This document shows, piece after piece, positions 29,146 through 38,110 of a DNA stretch of 64,000 nucleotides (the first letter of the stretch is position 1; each line of letters begins with the position of its first letter). A program made the position numbers and the translations under genes. Source of the DNA: Mangrovibacterium marinum (lineage in GTDB: Bacteria > Bacteroidota > Bacteroidia > Bacteroidales > Prolixibacteraceae); NCBI RefSeq assembly GCF_003046625.1, contig NZ_QAAD01000001.1, forward strand, positions 394,742 to 458,741, in the 5' to 3' direction. The notes below the pieces were generated by a model. That model made no database searches. It was not told the DNA's origin and worked only from the letters and a program-made list of their open reading frames with translations.

Positions 29146-32100
29146 TTAGAAGGTTACATTTAAGCCAAACGTATAAATCCGGGGAGACGGGTACCGGGCA
29201 TTGTCGATACCGGTCATCAACGCATCCTGGTTTGTCGAACCAATTTCCGGGTCATAACCGGAGTATTTGGTGAAGGTGTATACGTTTTGCAGGTTCGTAT
29301 AAATTTTTAGGTTGTCAACTCCCAGCTTGTTGGTGAACGAGCGCGGGAAGTTGTATCCCAGCGATATACTTTGAATACGCAGATAGGAACCGTCTTCCAC
29401 AAAGCGATCGCTGAAACGGAAGTTTGAAGTAGACGATGCCGAAGAAGCAGCCATCCGGGGCATGTAAGGATCGCCACCTACAATTTCAACATTGCGGTAG
29501 TCATTGGGGCCTTCCGAATCAATTAAATCCAGTTGGGCATACCCCAGTGCCGATTTCAGCAAGTTGGTATTTCCACGCGGGTTTTCGAGCCAGCGACGCT
29601 GATAGTTCACAACCTCGTTTCCATAAGAGCCGGTCAGGTAAACATTCAAATCGAAACCTTTCCAGGCAAACGAGTTCCCAATACCAAAGATGAAATCGGG
29701 TTCAGGGTTGCCGATAAATGTCCGGTCTTCCTCGTTGATCACACCATCTTCGTTCACATCTTTAAATATGTAATCGCCAATCCACATACCGTTCTCGCCA
29801 ATGGCCATATCTTCCGGAAGCGCTGTTGGCACAAGCTCGCCGGCGCTGTTTTTATAGTAGAAATCGGTAGCTTTCTCAAAGCGTCCAATCACTTTGTAAC
29901 CGTAGAACTGCCCGATTGCCTCATCGACTGCTGTACGCGTCACAACTGTAATTTCCGATCCTTCTTGTATGGTTTTATTGATGATGCTGGTTTCGGTATC
30001 CAGCGAGCGTACTTTGTTGCGGTTCATCGAGAAGACCAGGTTGGAACGCCATTGAAAGTCGCCTTTGTCGATATTCACCGTATTCAATGTTAACTCCAGA
30101 CCTTTGTTTTCAAGCGAACCAATATTTACCCAAGGAGCCGATGTTGAACCTTGCCCCTCGGTTCCAACATAGCTGGGTAAGGGCAAAGCAAGCAACAGGT
30201 TTTTCGTCTTTTTGTAATAAACATCAGCGATAAACTCGATCCGGTTTTGGAACATATTCAAGTCCAAACCGATGTTGCTCGAATAGGTTGTTTCCCACTG
30301 CAATTCCTGGTTTGGAGTATTCCCGGCCAGCAGCCCGGTTCCCCAGTTTGTCGCAACGGAACTATAAGTGGCGGTATAAGAATAGGCATTGGCGGGTATA
30401 TTTTCGTTACCAACGGTACCCCAGCCCAAACGCAGTTTCAGGTTATTAATAGTCGCGTTGTCCTTCAGGAAATCTTCATTCGAAACCTTCCAGGCCAAAG
30501 CTGCCGAAGGAAACCAGCCCCATTGGTTGTCGGGGTGAAATTTCGAAGAACCATCGTAACGCAAGGTGGTCGTCAGCAAATATTTGTCGTTGAACGAGTA
30601 AAACAGACGTCCAAAAAAGGACGAAATGGAAGCTTCCCAACTATTATTAGAGTTGGTTGCTGTTGTGGCATCGCCGGCATCCAGGTCGGTTGCACCGTTG
30701 GTCAGGTAACCGGTCCTGGTTCCAGACAGGTATTCGTAGCGCGACTGTTGTATTTCCTGCCCCAGCATGAAGTTGATACTATGAACTCCAAATTCGCGGT
30801 TGAACGTCATTATATTTCGCCAGCTCCAGTATTTCGAAAAGCTTTTTGAACGGAAGCCTTCCCGAACTTCGTTTGATTTAGCCCCGAATGTATAGGTTGG
30901 GGTAAACTTGTAACCGTTGCCTACGCCATAGTCGATTGCATATTCGGTTCTATAGGTTAAACCTTTCAACAAGGTAGCTTCCATAAATGTGTTTGCCCGA
31001 ATGTTAAACTTCTCATTTCGGTTATCTTTTAACATCGCTAAACCGACCGGATTATCCTGAACGTACTGGTCGGTATCAGGTCCATCAAAGGTGCCGTCGG
31101 GATTCCGAACAGCGATGTTCGGTGTTTGCTTCAGCGCATTTTTAATCAGGGAATCATCCGAAACGGTGGTCTTTTGTTTCGAATTACTAAACGCGAAGTT
31201 GATCCCGACTTTCATGTATTCCTTCACCTGCGTATCGAAGTTTCCGCGAAGGTTCAGGCGCTTAAACCCCGAACCAATGGCGATACCATCCTGATCGAGG
31301 TAACCAACTCCCATCGCATAGGCACTTTTTTCGTTACCTCCCGCAACCGAAAGGTTATTACTGGTCATCATCGCGGTTGTAAACAATTCGTCCTGCCAGT
31401 CAGTGCCTTCACCCAACAAATCAGGACGAACAAAATTGTTGTCGTACTCCACGATCCCCATCGCAGCGCGGTCATTTTTGTGCATCGCATATTCCCGCAG
31501 ATTGAGCAGGTCAAGCTTTGTTGGCATTTCCTGCCAGCCCATATAGCCATCGTAGGTTATCCGGGCTTCACCTTTTTGACCCCGTTTGGTTGTAATAATG
31601 ATGACACCGTTTGCCGCACGCGAACCGTAGATCGCTGTTGCCGAAGCATCTTTCAAAACATCCATCGTAACAACATCCGATGGGTTAATCGAGGATAACG
31701 GGTTGGATGTTTCGGAAGAGGTAGAACCATCGATGATGACGCCATCGATCACATAAATCGGTTCGTTCGACAGGTTCAGGGAACCAATACCACGAATGCG
31801 GATTGACGAACTGGCACCCGGCGCACCACTGTTTTGCTGGACTTGTACCCCTGCGGCACGTCCCTGCAAAACCTGGTCAACCGACGTGGTCACCGATTTG
31901 GAGATCGCATCGCTCGACACCGACACCACCGAACCGGTCAGGTCGCTGCGGCGCATTTGCCCGTAACCAACCACCACCACTTCGTCGATATCAACCAGCG
32001 ATTCTTTCAGGACAACATCAAACAGGATTTGGTCGCCAACAACAATTTCCTGCGGCTCCATACCTATAAAACTAAACAGGAGTATTGCATCTGAAGGAAC

Positions 32101-32616
32101 CTGCAGGTTAAACCGACCATCCAGATCGGTGATCGTTCCTGCGGTCGTACCTTTCACAACCACCGAAACACCCGGTAACGGAAAACCCTCCTTGTCGGAA
32201 ACGGTACCCATCACCTTCTTTTGCTGTTGGTTTACTTTGGTGTTGTTCGGCTGTTCGTCGCCTTTTTTGATCACTACGATCCGGTCATCAATCTCGTACG
32301 AGAAACCGTAAGGTAGAAGAACCTGATCGAGAATCTGTTCAACTTTGGCGTTGGACAGGTCGACATTAACGGCCGGAATCTCCTTCAACATGTCAGAGCG
32401 GTACAGGAAGTAATAGTTGCTCTGATCTTCAATATTTTTCAAGACCTCCTCAACTTTCGCATTCCCCATTTTTATATTTAGGTTCGTCTGTTGGGAATAT
32501 GCTGCGGCCGAGACCTGCAACAACCCCAAAATGAGGAAGAATAGTGTTAATCTCATCATAAGATAGAGTTTTTGCCACCCGCTCCCAAAAGCAGGATTAC
32601 ATCGATTTTTTTTCAT
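29146..32616 (-). CDS. SusC/RagA family TonB-dependent glycan importer with STN domain (SusC2)
   Basis: An outer-membrane channel of 1156 residues when started at 32616. The frame stays open to 32655, but the start MKKNRCNPAFGSGWQ matches the opening style of SusC1, and the upstream bases form a palindrome rather than coding sequence. Domains: signal peptide (ending SAAAYSQQ), STN domain (about 45-115, LNIKMGNAKVEEVLKNI), regulatory-like sandwich (MGTVSDKEGFPLPGVSVVV), TonB-box region (DIDEVVVVGYGQ), plug (VLQGRAAGVQVQQNSGAPG, VLKDASATAIYGSRAANG) and barrel ending YTFGLNVTF. The STN domain should signal to FecR2 upstream. It heads the operon with SusD2, the glycan-binding protein and the surface GH10. 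Confidence 0.96.
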   Translation of the reverse strand: MKKNRCNPAFGSGWQKLYLMMRLTLFFLILGLLQVSAAAYSQQTNLNIKMGNAKVEEVLKNIEDQSNYYFLYRSDMLKEIPAVNVDLSNAKVEQILDQVLLPYGFSYEIDDRIVVIKKGDEQPNNTKVNQQQKKVMGTVSDKEGFPLPGVSVVVKGTTAGTITDLDGRFNLQVPSDAILLFSFIGMEPQEIVVGDQILFDVVLKESLVDIDEVVVVGYGQMRRSDLTGSVVSVSSDAISKSVTTSVDQVLQGRAAGVQVQQNSGAPGASSSIRIRGIGSLNLSNEPIYVIDGVIIDGSTSSETSNPLSSINPSDVVTMDVLKDASATAIYGSRAANGVIIITTKRGQKGEARITYDGYMGWQEMPTKLDLLNLREYAMHKNDRAAMGIVEYDNNFVRPDLLGEGTDWQDELFTTAMMTSNNLSVAGGNEKSAYAMGVGYLDQDGIAIGSGFKRLNLRGNFDTQVKEYMKVGINFAFSNSKQKTTVSDDSLIKNALKQTPNIAVRNPDGTFDGPDTDQYVQDNPVGLAMLKDNRNEKFNIRANTFMEATLLKGLTYRTEYAIDYGVGNGYKFTPTYTFGAKSNEVREGFRSKSFSKYWSWRNIMTFNREFGVHSINFMLGQEIQQSRYEYLSGTRTGYLTNGATDLDAGDATTATNSNNSWEASISSFFGRLFYSFNDKYLLTTTLRYDGSSKFHPDNQWGWFPSAALAWKVSNEDFLKDNATINNLKLRLGWGTVGNENIPANAYSYTATYSSVATNWGTGLLAGNTPNQELQWETTYSSNIGLDLNMFQNRIEFIADVYYKKTKNLLLALPLPSYVGTEGQGSTSAPWVNIGSLENKGLELTLNTVNIDKGDFQWRSNLVFSMNRNKVRSLDTETSIINKTIQEGSEITVVTRTAVDEAIGQFYGYKVIGRFEKATDFYYKNSAGELVPTALPEDMAIGENGMWIGDYIFKDVNEDGVINEEDRTFIGNPEPDFIFGIGNSFAWKGFDLNVYLTGSYGNEVVNYQRRWLENPRGNTNLLKSALGYAQLDLIDSEGPNDYRNVEIVGGDPYMPRMAASSASSTSNFRFSDRFVEDGSYLRIQSISLGYNFPRSFTNKLGVDNLKIYTNLQNVYTFTKYSGYDPEIGSTNQDALMTGIDNARYPSPRIYTFGLNVTF

Positions 32617-32644
32617 AAATTTGAGCTGTTTGAATCCAACATTT

Positions 32645-32702
32645 AGTGTTAACACTGAGTGTTCAAATGACGGGGAATGGTGCGAACATTTCCCGTTTTT
32701 TA
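32645..32702. promoter_or_regulatory. palindrome and hairpin in the fecR2-susC2 leader
   Basis: A perfect 12-bp palindrome AGTGTTAACACT lies at 32645-32656, about 30 bp before the susC2 start. Next to fecR2, CGGGGAATG (32671-32679) pairs with CATTTCCCG (32687-32695), followed on the plus strand by a T-run that abuts the fecR2 stop codon. The layout repeats that before susC1, which favours a regulatory or transcript-end function over chance. Confidence 0.5.
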
Positions 32703-33869
32703 TTACTCAATGCGAATAGAATTTCCGTTTACATATATTTTGATTTCGTTAGTTTTTGCAATTTTATTCAGGACCTCATTGATGTCGTCGTAGCGCATGA
32801 GCGTGCCGGTAAATCTCATCTGCCGGGCCCGCTGCGAAGCAAATACCACATCGCAGTCGTACCAGCGTTGCAGCGTTTTCATAATTTCCGAAAGCTCTTC
32901 ATCTTCAAACATTAGCTTGCCCTTTCGCCACGAGATGTATGGCAAGGTTTCAATCTTCCGTTTTTCCAATATGTTTTCGTTTTTATTGAAGGTGCATTGT
33001 TCGTTCGGAACCAGTGTTTCCTGCACTTCAGGATTGTCCTTCAAACTAATGCGAACACTTCCCTGCACCAATGTTGTAGTAATGGTCTCGTCATTTTGAT
33101 AGGCTTTCAGGTCGAACTGGGTCCCCAAAACCCGAATTTCGTGGTTGCCCGACCACACCCGGAAAGGCCGCTGCCCATCGTGCGTCACTTCAAAATAAGC
33201 CTGCCCCTGCAGCTCGACCGTGCGTTCATCATCAGCAAAACAAATCGGATATCGAATGGAGCTTTCGGCGTTCATCCAAACATGGGTTCCATCGGGAAGG
33301 GTCAGCACATATTCGCCGCCACGCGGCACGCGCAAAATATTGTACCGAAGCTCGCCGTCGGCAAGTTCGCCACCCGAATAAGCCAAACCGTTCTCGGTGT
33401 TCCGGATGATAATTCCATCTTCGTTTAAAGCCAGATTGCCCGAATTGGTGAGATCGTATGTTCTGCCGTCGTCGAAAAACAAGGTTGCTTTGCCGCTGCC
33501 CGGTTTGATCAGGCTCACCTGCTTTTTGGTAATGACTTCGGGAGCCGGCTGGAATTGCCAAATCAAGACAGAAGAAACGAGGGCAACCAAAGCAGCGATT
33601 GACGCAGCGATTGCCATTTTCTGCACAAACTTCCGCTTTTTAGCCGAACGTTCGCGCCCTTCGAAAGAACGCCAGGCCCGATCCAATTCCGACTTGGAGC
33701 CGGTGAAAGCAGAACCGCTTTCGTAGTATCGCTTGACCTGTTGGTAATAGCTGCGGTGGGAAGAATCTTCCTTCAACCAGTCTTGCAGGTGCTTTTCTTC
33801 ATCGGCGGTCAATTGACCGTGAACCGATTTCCAAATGATATTAATATCGATTGCAGGCTTGGGTGCCAT
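32703..33869 (-). CDS. FecR-family anti-sigma factor (anti-sigma 2)
   Basis: A 388-residue anti-sigma factor. The N-terminal cytoplasmic part (about 1-85) includes QLTADEEKHLQDWLKEDSSH, typical of FecR N-domains. One transmembrane helix follows (about 86-108, IAASIAALVALVSSVLIWQF). The periplasmic FecR domain is at about 175-275 (RGGEYVLTLPDGTHVWMNAE, ELQGQAYFEVTHDGQRPF), and the C-terminal STN-like domain is at about 310-388 (ELSEIMKTLQRWYDCDVVF). It is expected to sequester the sigma factor at 33923-34477 and to release it when SusC2 is loaded. It sits between the sigma gene (53 bp) and susC2 (86 bp). Confidence 0.94.
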   Translation of the reverse strand: MAPKPAIDINIIWKSVHGQLTADEEKHLQDWLKEDSSHRSYYQQVKRYYESGSAFTGSKSELDRAWRSFEGRERSAKKRKFVQKMAIAASIAALVALVSSVLIWQFQPAPEVITKKQVSLIKPGSGKATLFFDDGRTYDLTNSGNLALNEDGIIIRNTENGLAYSGGELADGELRYNILRVPRGGEYVLTLPDGTHVWMNAESSIRYPICFADDERTVELQGQAYFEVTHDGQRPFRVWSGNHEIRVLGTQFDLKAYQNDETITTTLVQGSVRISLKDNPEVQETLVPNEQCTFNKNENILEKRKIETLPYISWRKGKLMFEDEELSEIMKTLQRWYDCDVVFASQRARQMRFTGTLMRYDDINEVLNKIAKTNEIKIYVNGNSIRIE

Positions 33870-33922
33870 TTTATAAGCTTTTTACCCCTGTGACACGCCC
33901 CGGTGGAAAACAGGTGACAAGC

Positions 33923-34477
33923 TTAGAAGAAAAAAAGCAAAGATGTGTTGTCCAACAGTTTTTTGCGGAGCCGCTCCTTCGCCCGAAGCAGCTGTGTTTT
34001 GACGGTATTTTCCGAAACCTCTTTCAATTCGGCAATCTCGCGGGTCCGCAGGCCGTCGCGGTATTTCAGCAAAAAAAGCTCCTTCATCTGGTCCGGGAGC
34101 AACTCAATTGCCTGCTCCACTTCACGGCTCAAATCCACCTCCTCAAAAAAATCGGGATCATCACAATCCAGGCTTGCTTCAATATAGAGAACCTTGTGTT
34201 TATCTTCAACCTGCAGATCACGCAGGTAATTCAAACAGCGGTTCCTCACAGCTTGGTAAAAATAAGCTTTCAGTGAAAATTGAATATTCAACTCAGCGGC
34301 CTTCTCCCAAAAATAAAGGAAAAGGGTTTGAACAATGTCCTCGCAAACGGCAGAATCAAAAACGAAGTTCTCTGCAAAACGGATCAATCCCGGGTAATAT
34401 TCATAAAATAGAGCTTCGAACACCTTGCGATTGCCTTGCTTTATTTCATTGAAAAGTATCCGGTCCTCAATTCTCAT
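33923..34477 (-). CDS. ECF sigma factor of the second SusCD system
   Basis: A 184-residue ECF sigma factor of the Bacteroidota FecI-like group. Sigma2 is at about 15-85 (VFEALFYEYYPGLIRFAENF, CEDIVQTLFLYFWEKAAEL, FYQAVRNRCLNYLRD), and sigma4 at about 125-175 (LPDQMKELFLLKYRDGLRTREIAE, SENTVKTQLLRAKERLRKKL). It is the first gene of the whole locus and faces away from asnS, with about 250 bp of intergenic DNA that must hold its promoter. It probably switches on susC2-susD2-glycan-binding protein-GH10. Confidence 0.94.
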   Translation of the reverse strand: MRIEDRILFNEIKQGNRKVFEALFYEYYPGLIRFAENFVFDSAVCEDIVQTLFLYFWEKAAELNIQFSLKAYFYQAVRNRCLNYLRDLQVEDKHKVLYIEASLDCDDPDFFEEVDLSREVEQAIELLPDQMKELFLLKYRDGLRTREIAELKEVSENTVKTQLLRAKERLRKKLLDNTSLLFFF

Positions 34478-34666
34478 GAGTCTGCTAAAGTTGTTGGTTG
34501 ATGGATTAAAGTAAGACAGAAATTAGAAATTAAACAATATCAACACACAACAGAAATTAGTCTGTCTAAATGTTTGAAGAAGCTCTCTTGAAATACACTC
34601 AAGTTAATTGACGGCAAATGATGTAACATTAAAGTCACCGGATTCATGTTTTTCAACAGAAAAATG

Positions 34667-34674
34667 TACTTTTG
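34667..34674 (+). promoter_or_regulatory. candidate -7 promoter box for asnS
   Basis: TACTTTTG fits the Bacteroidota primary-sigma -7 consensus TAnnTTTG and lies 52 bp before the asnS start codon. I do not see a convincing -33 TTG at the usual distance. Confidence 0.45.
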
Positions 34675-34725
34675 TTTCTTCTAAATTTTAACAGAATAGG
34701 TAACCTGCAAATAAATACGAACAGT

Positions 34726-36162
34726 ATGAAACGACTGAAAATTAAAGAAGTATTGGCTGGTGGACAAACAGGCCAGCAAGTTTTGGTGAAAGGATGGGTA
34801 CGAACCAAACGCGGTAGCAAGAATGTCAACTTCATCGCCTTGAATGACGGGTCGACCATCAATAATTTGCAGATTGTTGCCGACGTTGAAAAATTTGGCG
34901 AAAATTTCCTGAAAGACATCAACACCAGTACTTCGCTGGCTGTTACCGGCGATTTGGTTGAGTCACAAGGAAGTGGACAGTCGGTTGAGTTGAATGCCAC
35001 CGAAATTAAAATTTACGGCAAAGCAGATCCGGAGAAATATCCGATTCAGCCCAAAAAGCACAGCCTGGAGTTTCTGCGCGAAAATGCTCACCTGCGTTTC
35101 CGTACGGCTACATTCAGCGCGATCTTCCGCATTCGCCATGCCATGGCTTTTGCTATTCACAACTACTTCAACAGCAAAGGATTTGTTTACCTGCATACAC
35201 CAATCATTACCGGATCGGATGCAGAAGGTGCCGGACAGATGTTCCGCGTATCAACGCTGCCGGCGGTAGATCCTCCGATGACCGAAGAAGGCGAAATTGA
35301 CCACGCACAGGATTTCTTTGGTCGCCCAACCAACCTGACTGTTTCGGGACAGCTGGAAGGCGAACTGGGAGCAACGGCGCTGGGCGAGATTTACACCTTT
35401 GGACCAACATTCCGCGCCGAGAACTCGAACACAACACGCCACCTGGCTGAGTTCTGGATGATTGAACCGGAAATGGCTTTCTACGAGTTGAAAGACAACA
35501 TGGACCTGGCTGAAGAGTTCCTGAAATATCTGATTAAATATGCCTTGGACAACTGCATGGACGACCTCAAATTTTTGAGCAACCGCCTGCAGCAGGAAGA
35601 GAAAAACAAGCCGGCCGATCAGCGCTCCATGGAGCTGATTGAAAAACTCGAATTTGTATTGGCGAACGACTTTGTACGTTGTACTTACACCGAAGCCATC
35701 GACATCCTGACCAACTCGAAACCTTACAAAAAAGGAAAATTCCAGTTCCCGGTTGAATGGGGTGTTGACCTGCAAAGCGAACACGAGCGTTACCTGGTTG
35801 AGAAGCATTTCAAAAAACCGGTGATCCTGACCGACTACCCCAAAGACATCAAAGCCTTCTACATGAAGCAAAATGAGGATGGCAAAACGGTAGCAGCCAT
35901 GGATGTCTTGTTCCCGCAAATTGGCGAGATCATTGGTGGCTCGGAGCGTGAAGCCGACTACGACAAACTGGTAAGCCGCATGAATGAAATGGATGTTCCG
36001 GTCGAAGAAATGTGGTGGTACCTGGATACCCGCCGCTACGGATCGGTGCCCCACGCTGGTTTTGGTTTAGGTTTCGAGCGTTTCATCTTGTTTGTTACCG
36101 GCATGGGCAATATTCGCGACGTTATTGCTTTCCCTAGAACTCCGAAAAATGCCGAGTTCTAA
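34726..36162 (+). CDS. asnS: asparaginyl-tRNA synthetase
   Basis: A 478-residue class II aminoacyl-tRNA synthetase that charges tRNA-Asn. I start it at 34726 ([17 protein letters not shown]): the open frame begins earlier at 34672, but that ATG-like start overlaps the promoter box and the usual N-terminus is the shorter one. An N-terminal OB-fold anticodon-binding domain (about 15-110, [23 protein letters not shown]) is followed by the class II catalytic domain: motif 1 around [18 protein letters not shown], motif 2 around [22 protein letters not shown], and motif 3 [12 protein letters not shown] near the end. It is single-copy housekeeping and is followed by a strong terminator. Confidence 0.97.
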   Translation: MKRLKIKEVLAGGQTGQQVLVKGWVRTKRGSKNVNFIALNDGSTINNLQIVADVEKFGENFLKDINTSTSLAVTGDLVESQGSGQSVELNATEIKIYGKADPEKYPIQPKKHSLEFLRENAHLRFRTATFSAIFRIRHAMAFAIHNYFNSKGFVYLHTPIITGSDAEGAGQMFRVSTLPAVDPPMTEEGEIDHAQDFFGRPTNLTVSGQLEGELGATALGEIYTFGPTFRAENSNTTRHLAEFWMIEPEMAFYELKDNMDLAEEFLKYLIKYALDNCMDDLKFLSNRLQQEEKNKPADQRSMELIEKLEFVLANDFVRCTYTEAIDILTNSKPYKKGKFQFPVEWGVDLQSEHERYLVEKHFKKPVILTDYPKDIKAFYMKQNEDGKTVAAMDVLFPQIGEIIGGSEREADYDKLVSRMNEMDVPVEEMWWYLDTRRYGSVPHAGFGLGFERFILFVTGMGNIRDVIAFPRTPKNAEF

Positions 36163-36201
36163 TCCTACTGTTAAAAACAAGTATACATTCCTATTTTCAA
36201 G

Positions 36202-36235
36202 CTCCCGGAGACCTTACCTCCGGGAGTTTTTTTTT
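36202..36235 (+). terminator. asnS terminator
   Basis: A perfect 9-bp stem CTCCCGGAG (36202-36210) and CTCCGGGAG (36218-36226) is followed immediately by nine T. It sits 40 bp after the asnS stop codon and is a textbook intrinsic terminator. Confidence 0.93.
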
Positions 36236-36439
36236 GGTGATAAGCACACCCTTTACGTCCGTCTAAAAGCAGCTGAATGCTTTTCCACCAGTCGGTTACC
36301 AACAATCGTTCGTTCATAAAAATTGGCAAAAAAGCCACGCATCGCTCAATTTCCGACTATCTTTACCGGGTCTCTTTCGAGGACTTTTGCTTCCGGCAAT
36401 CTTTCGTCAACTCAAAACCACAAAAGCGCTTACAAACCC

Positions 36440-37909
36440 ATGACGGCTTTGAAACATTCACCCCGATATCTGCTTTTGCTGCTCCTTCTGGTTTCAAGCG
36501 CAGGTTTGGCCCGGGCGCAGTCAAACATTCTTTTTTACCATTCTGACGGGTTTTACAATGCAGCCGACTATAACCCGGCCAAACTCACGGAGCAGAAGGA
36601 ATTCACAGTCAACATCTTCCCCTTGTCGGGCATGGGGTTTAGCTACAATAATTACGATGCCGTTGACAAAATCCGAAAAATTCTTTTTAACGAAGAAATC
36701 AATGACAAATCGAAAGAGATCTTTCGCAGTCTGATCAAAAAAGACCTGTCATACAACTATCTGGATATAAACCTCTTCAATATCGGAATTAACGGTGCGT
36801 ATGGCGCCCTGAATTTCCAGGTTAAGGAAAAGGCATACGTGCTGATGCGCTACGGGGGTTCCTTTTCGCGCTTTTTAATGGACACCTTAAGCACCGAGAC
36901 AGTTCGCTTAAACGAACTTCAGCATTTTCCAACCGAAGCCATGCACTTCAGGGAATACTCGCTGGGCTATGCCAACGAACTTGTGCCAAAGATATTGACA
37001 GTAGGTGCCCGTCTAAAACTGTACTACGGAAAATCGTTTACGACCTCGGATGTCAGCGGCCGGATGATTGAAAAAGAGGGCGCCTTTTATGCCAAATCGA
37101 GCGGCAGTATCATACTTTCAGCTCCGGCGAGCGACAATGGAACCGACACCATACCACCGAGCAAAATCAATCTGATGGATGGCAAGTCGGTAAGCGATTA
37201 TGTGTTCAACACCGGCAATAAGGGACTGGGGATAGACCTGGGAATGAGCTGGAAGATAAACCCGCAACTAACTTTTACTGTCAGTGTTCTGGATCTGGGC
37301 AAAATAAGCTGGAAGAAATACCTCTACAAGCTCGACTTTGACGAAGGTCTTTACGAGATCGAAAATATCCGTTACAACCCTCAAACCGAGCAGTTGGAAA
37401 AAGAAACCGACGAAGTAGATCTGATTGACAACATCTCGAGCCTGTACGAAATTACCGACAGCCCCGAAACCTATACAACCCGGCTGCCAACAACCTGTTA
37501 TGCCGGCCTAAATTACCAGGTTCACAGCCAGCTGAGCATCGGTATTGTTAACCGCTACATCTACGAAAAAAAGATGGGGCACAACAGCTTTTCGGCATTA
37601 GCAAACTACAGGGCCAGCGAGCGATTAACGATCGTGGGCGGCCTGGGCGTTTACGGAACATCCTTAAAAAACCTTCCCGTTGGGCTGCTCTACAGCTGGC
37701 GGGCGGCGCAGTTTCATCTGGGCACCGACAACCTGCTGTCGCCCTTTGTACCCAAATTTTCGGACTACTGCAGCTTCACCTTCGGTGTCGATCTCAACTT
37801 ATTTGGCCCCAAAGTACGTTATAAACAAGTGGATTATCTTCCCTTTTTCAAGCTGAAAAGAATTAAACGAAAGCGCAGCAATGGCCTCATCTTCCGCAAT
37901 CCGTACTAA
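36440..37909 (+). CDS. DUF5723-family outer-membrane protein
   Basis: A 489-residue exported protein when started at 36440, which gives a clean signal peptide (MTALKHSPRYLLLLLLLV... cut near LARAQ, residue 26). The frame is open from 36323, but the extra 39 residues would bury the signal. The remainder alternates short amphipathic strands (LDINLFNIGINGAYGALNF, GLGIDLGMSWKINPQLTF, LSIGIVNRYIYEKKMGH) and ends in a basic tail with a terminal aromatic, consistent with an outer-membrane beta-barrel. It resembles the DUF5723 family of Bacteroidota (related to PorV/type IX-associated barrels), whose role is not established. It stands alone between asnS and rpoN. Confidence 0.7.
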   Translation: MTALKHSPRYLLLLLLLVSSAGLARAQSNILFYHSDGFYNAADYNPAKLTEQKEFTVNIFPLSGMGFSYNNYDAVDKIRKILFNEEINDKSKEIFRSLIKKDLSYNYLDINLFNIGINGAYGALNFQVKEKAYVLMRYGGSFSRFLMDTLSTETVRLNELQHFPTEAMHFREYSLGYANELVPKILTVGARLKLYYGKSFTTSDVSGRMIEKEGAFYAKSSGSIILSAPASDNGTDTIPPSKINLMDGKSVSDYVFNTGNKGLGIDLGMSWKINPQLTFTVSVLDLGKISWKKYLYKLDFDEGLYEIENIRYNPQTEQLEKETDEVDLIDNISSLYEITDSPETYTTRLPTTCYAGLNYQVHSQLSIGIVNRYIYEKKMGHNSFSALANYRASERLTIVGGLGVYGTSLKNLPVGLLYSWRAAQFHLGTDNLLSPFVPKFSDYCSFTFGVDLNLFGPKVRYKQVDYLPFFKLKRIKRKRSNGLIFRNPY

Positions 37910-38110
37910 GCACAGGCAGCAAGGCTGATGGTGGCTAATTTTAAATGAGAAGCCGCAATCGGCCGCTTTTTGAGCTTATCGCTCTCAATAACGCGTAAAA
38001 GTTTCTATTTTTGGGAAAGTATACTGCTGCAAAAAGCAGGAGTCGGCAGATGAGTGCAAAATTGTTCATCGGCCCCGAACATATTTAAGTTCCAAATACG
38101 TAATAACGGT

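Noticed and set aside
35251..36054. 267-codon minus-strand frame
   Set aside because: Antisense shadow of asnS; no domain character.
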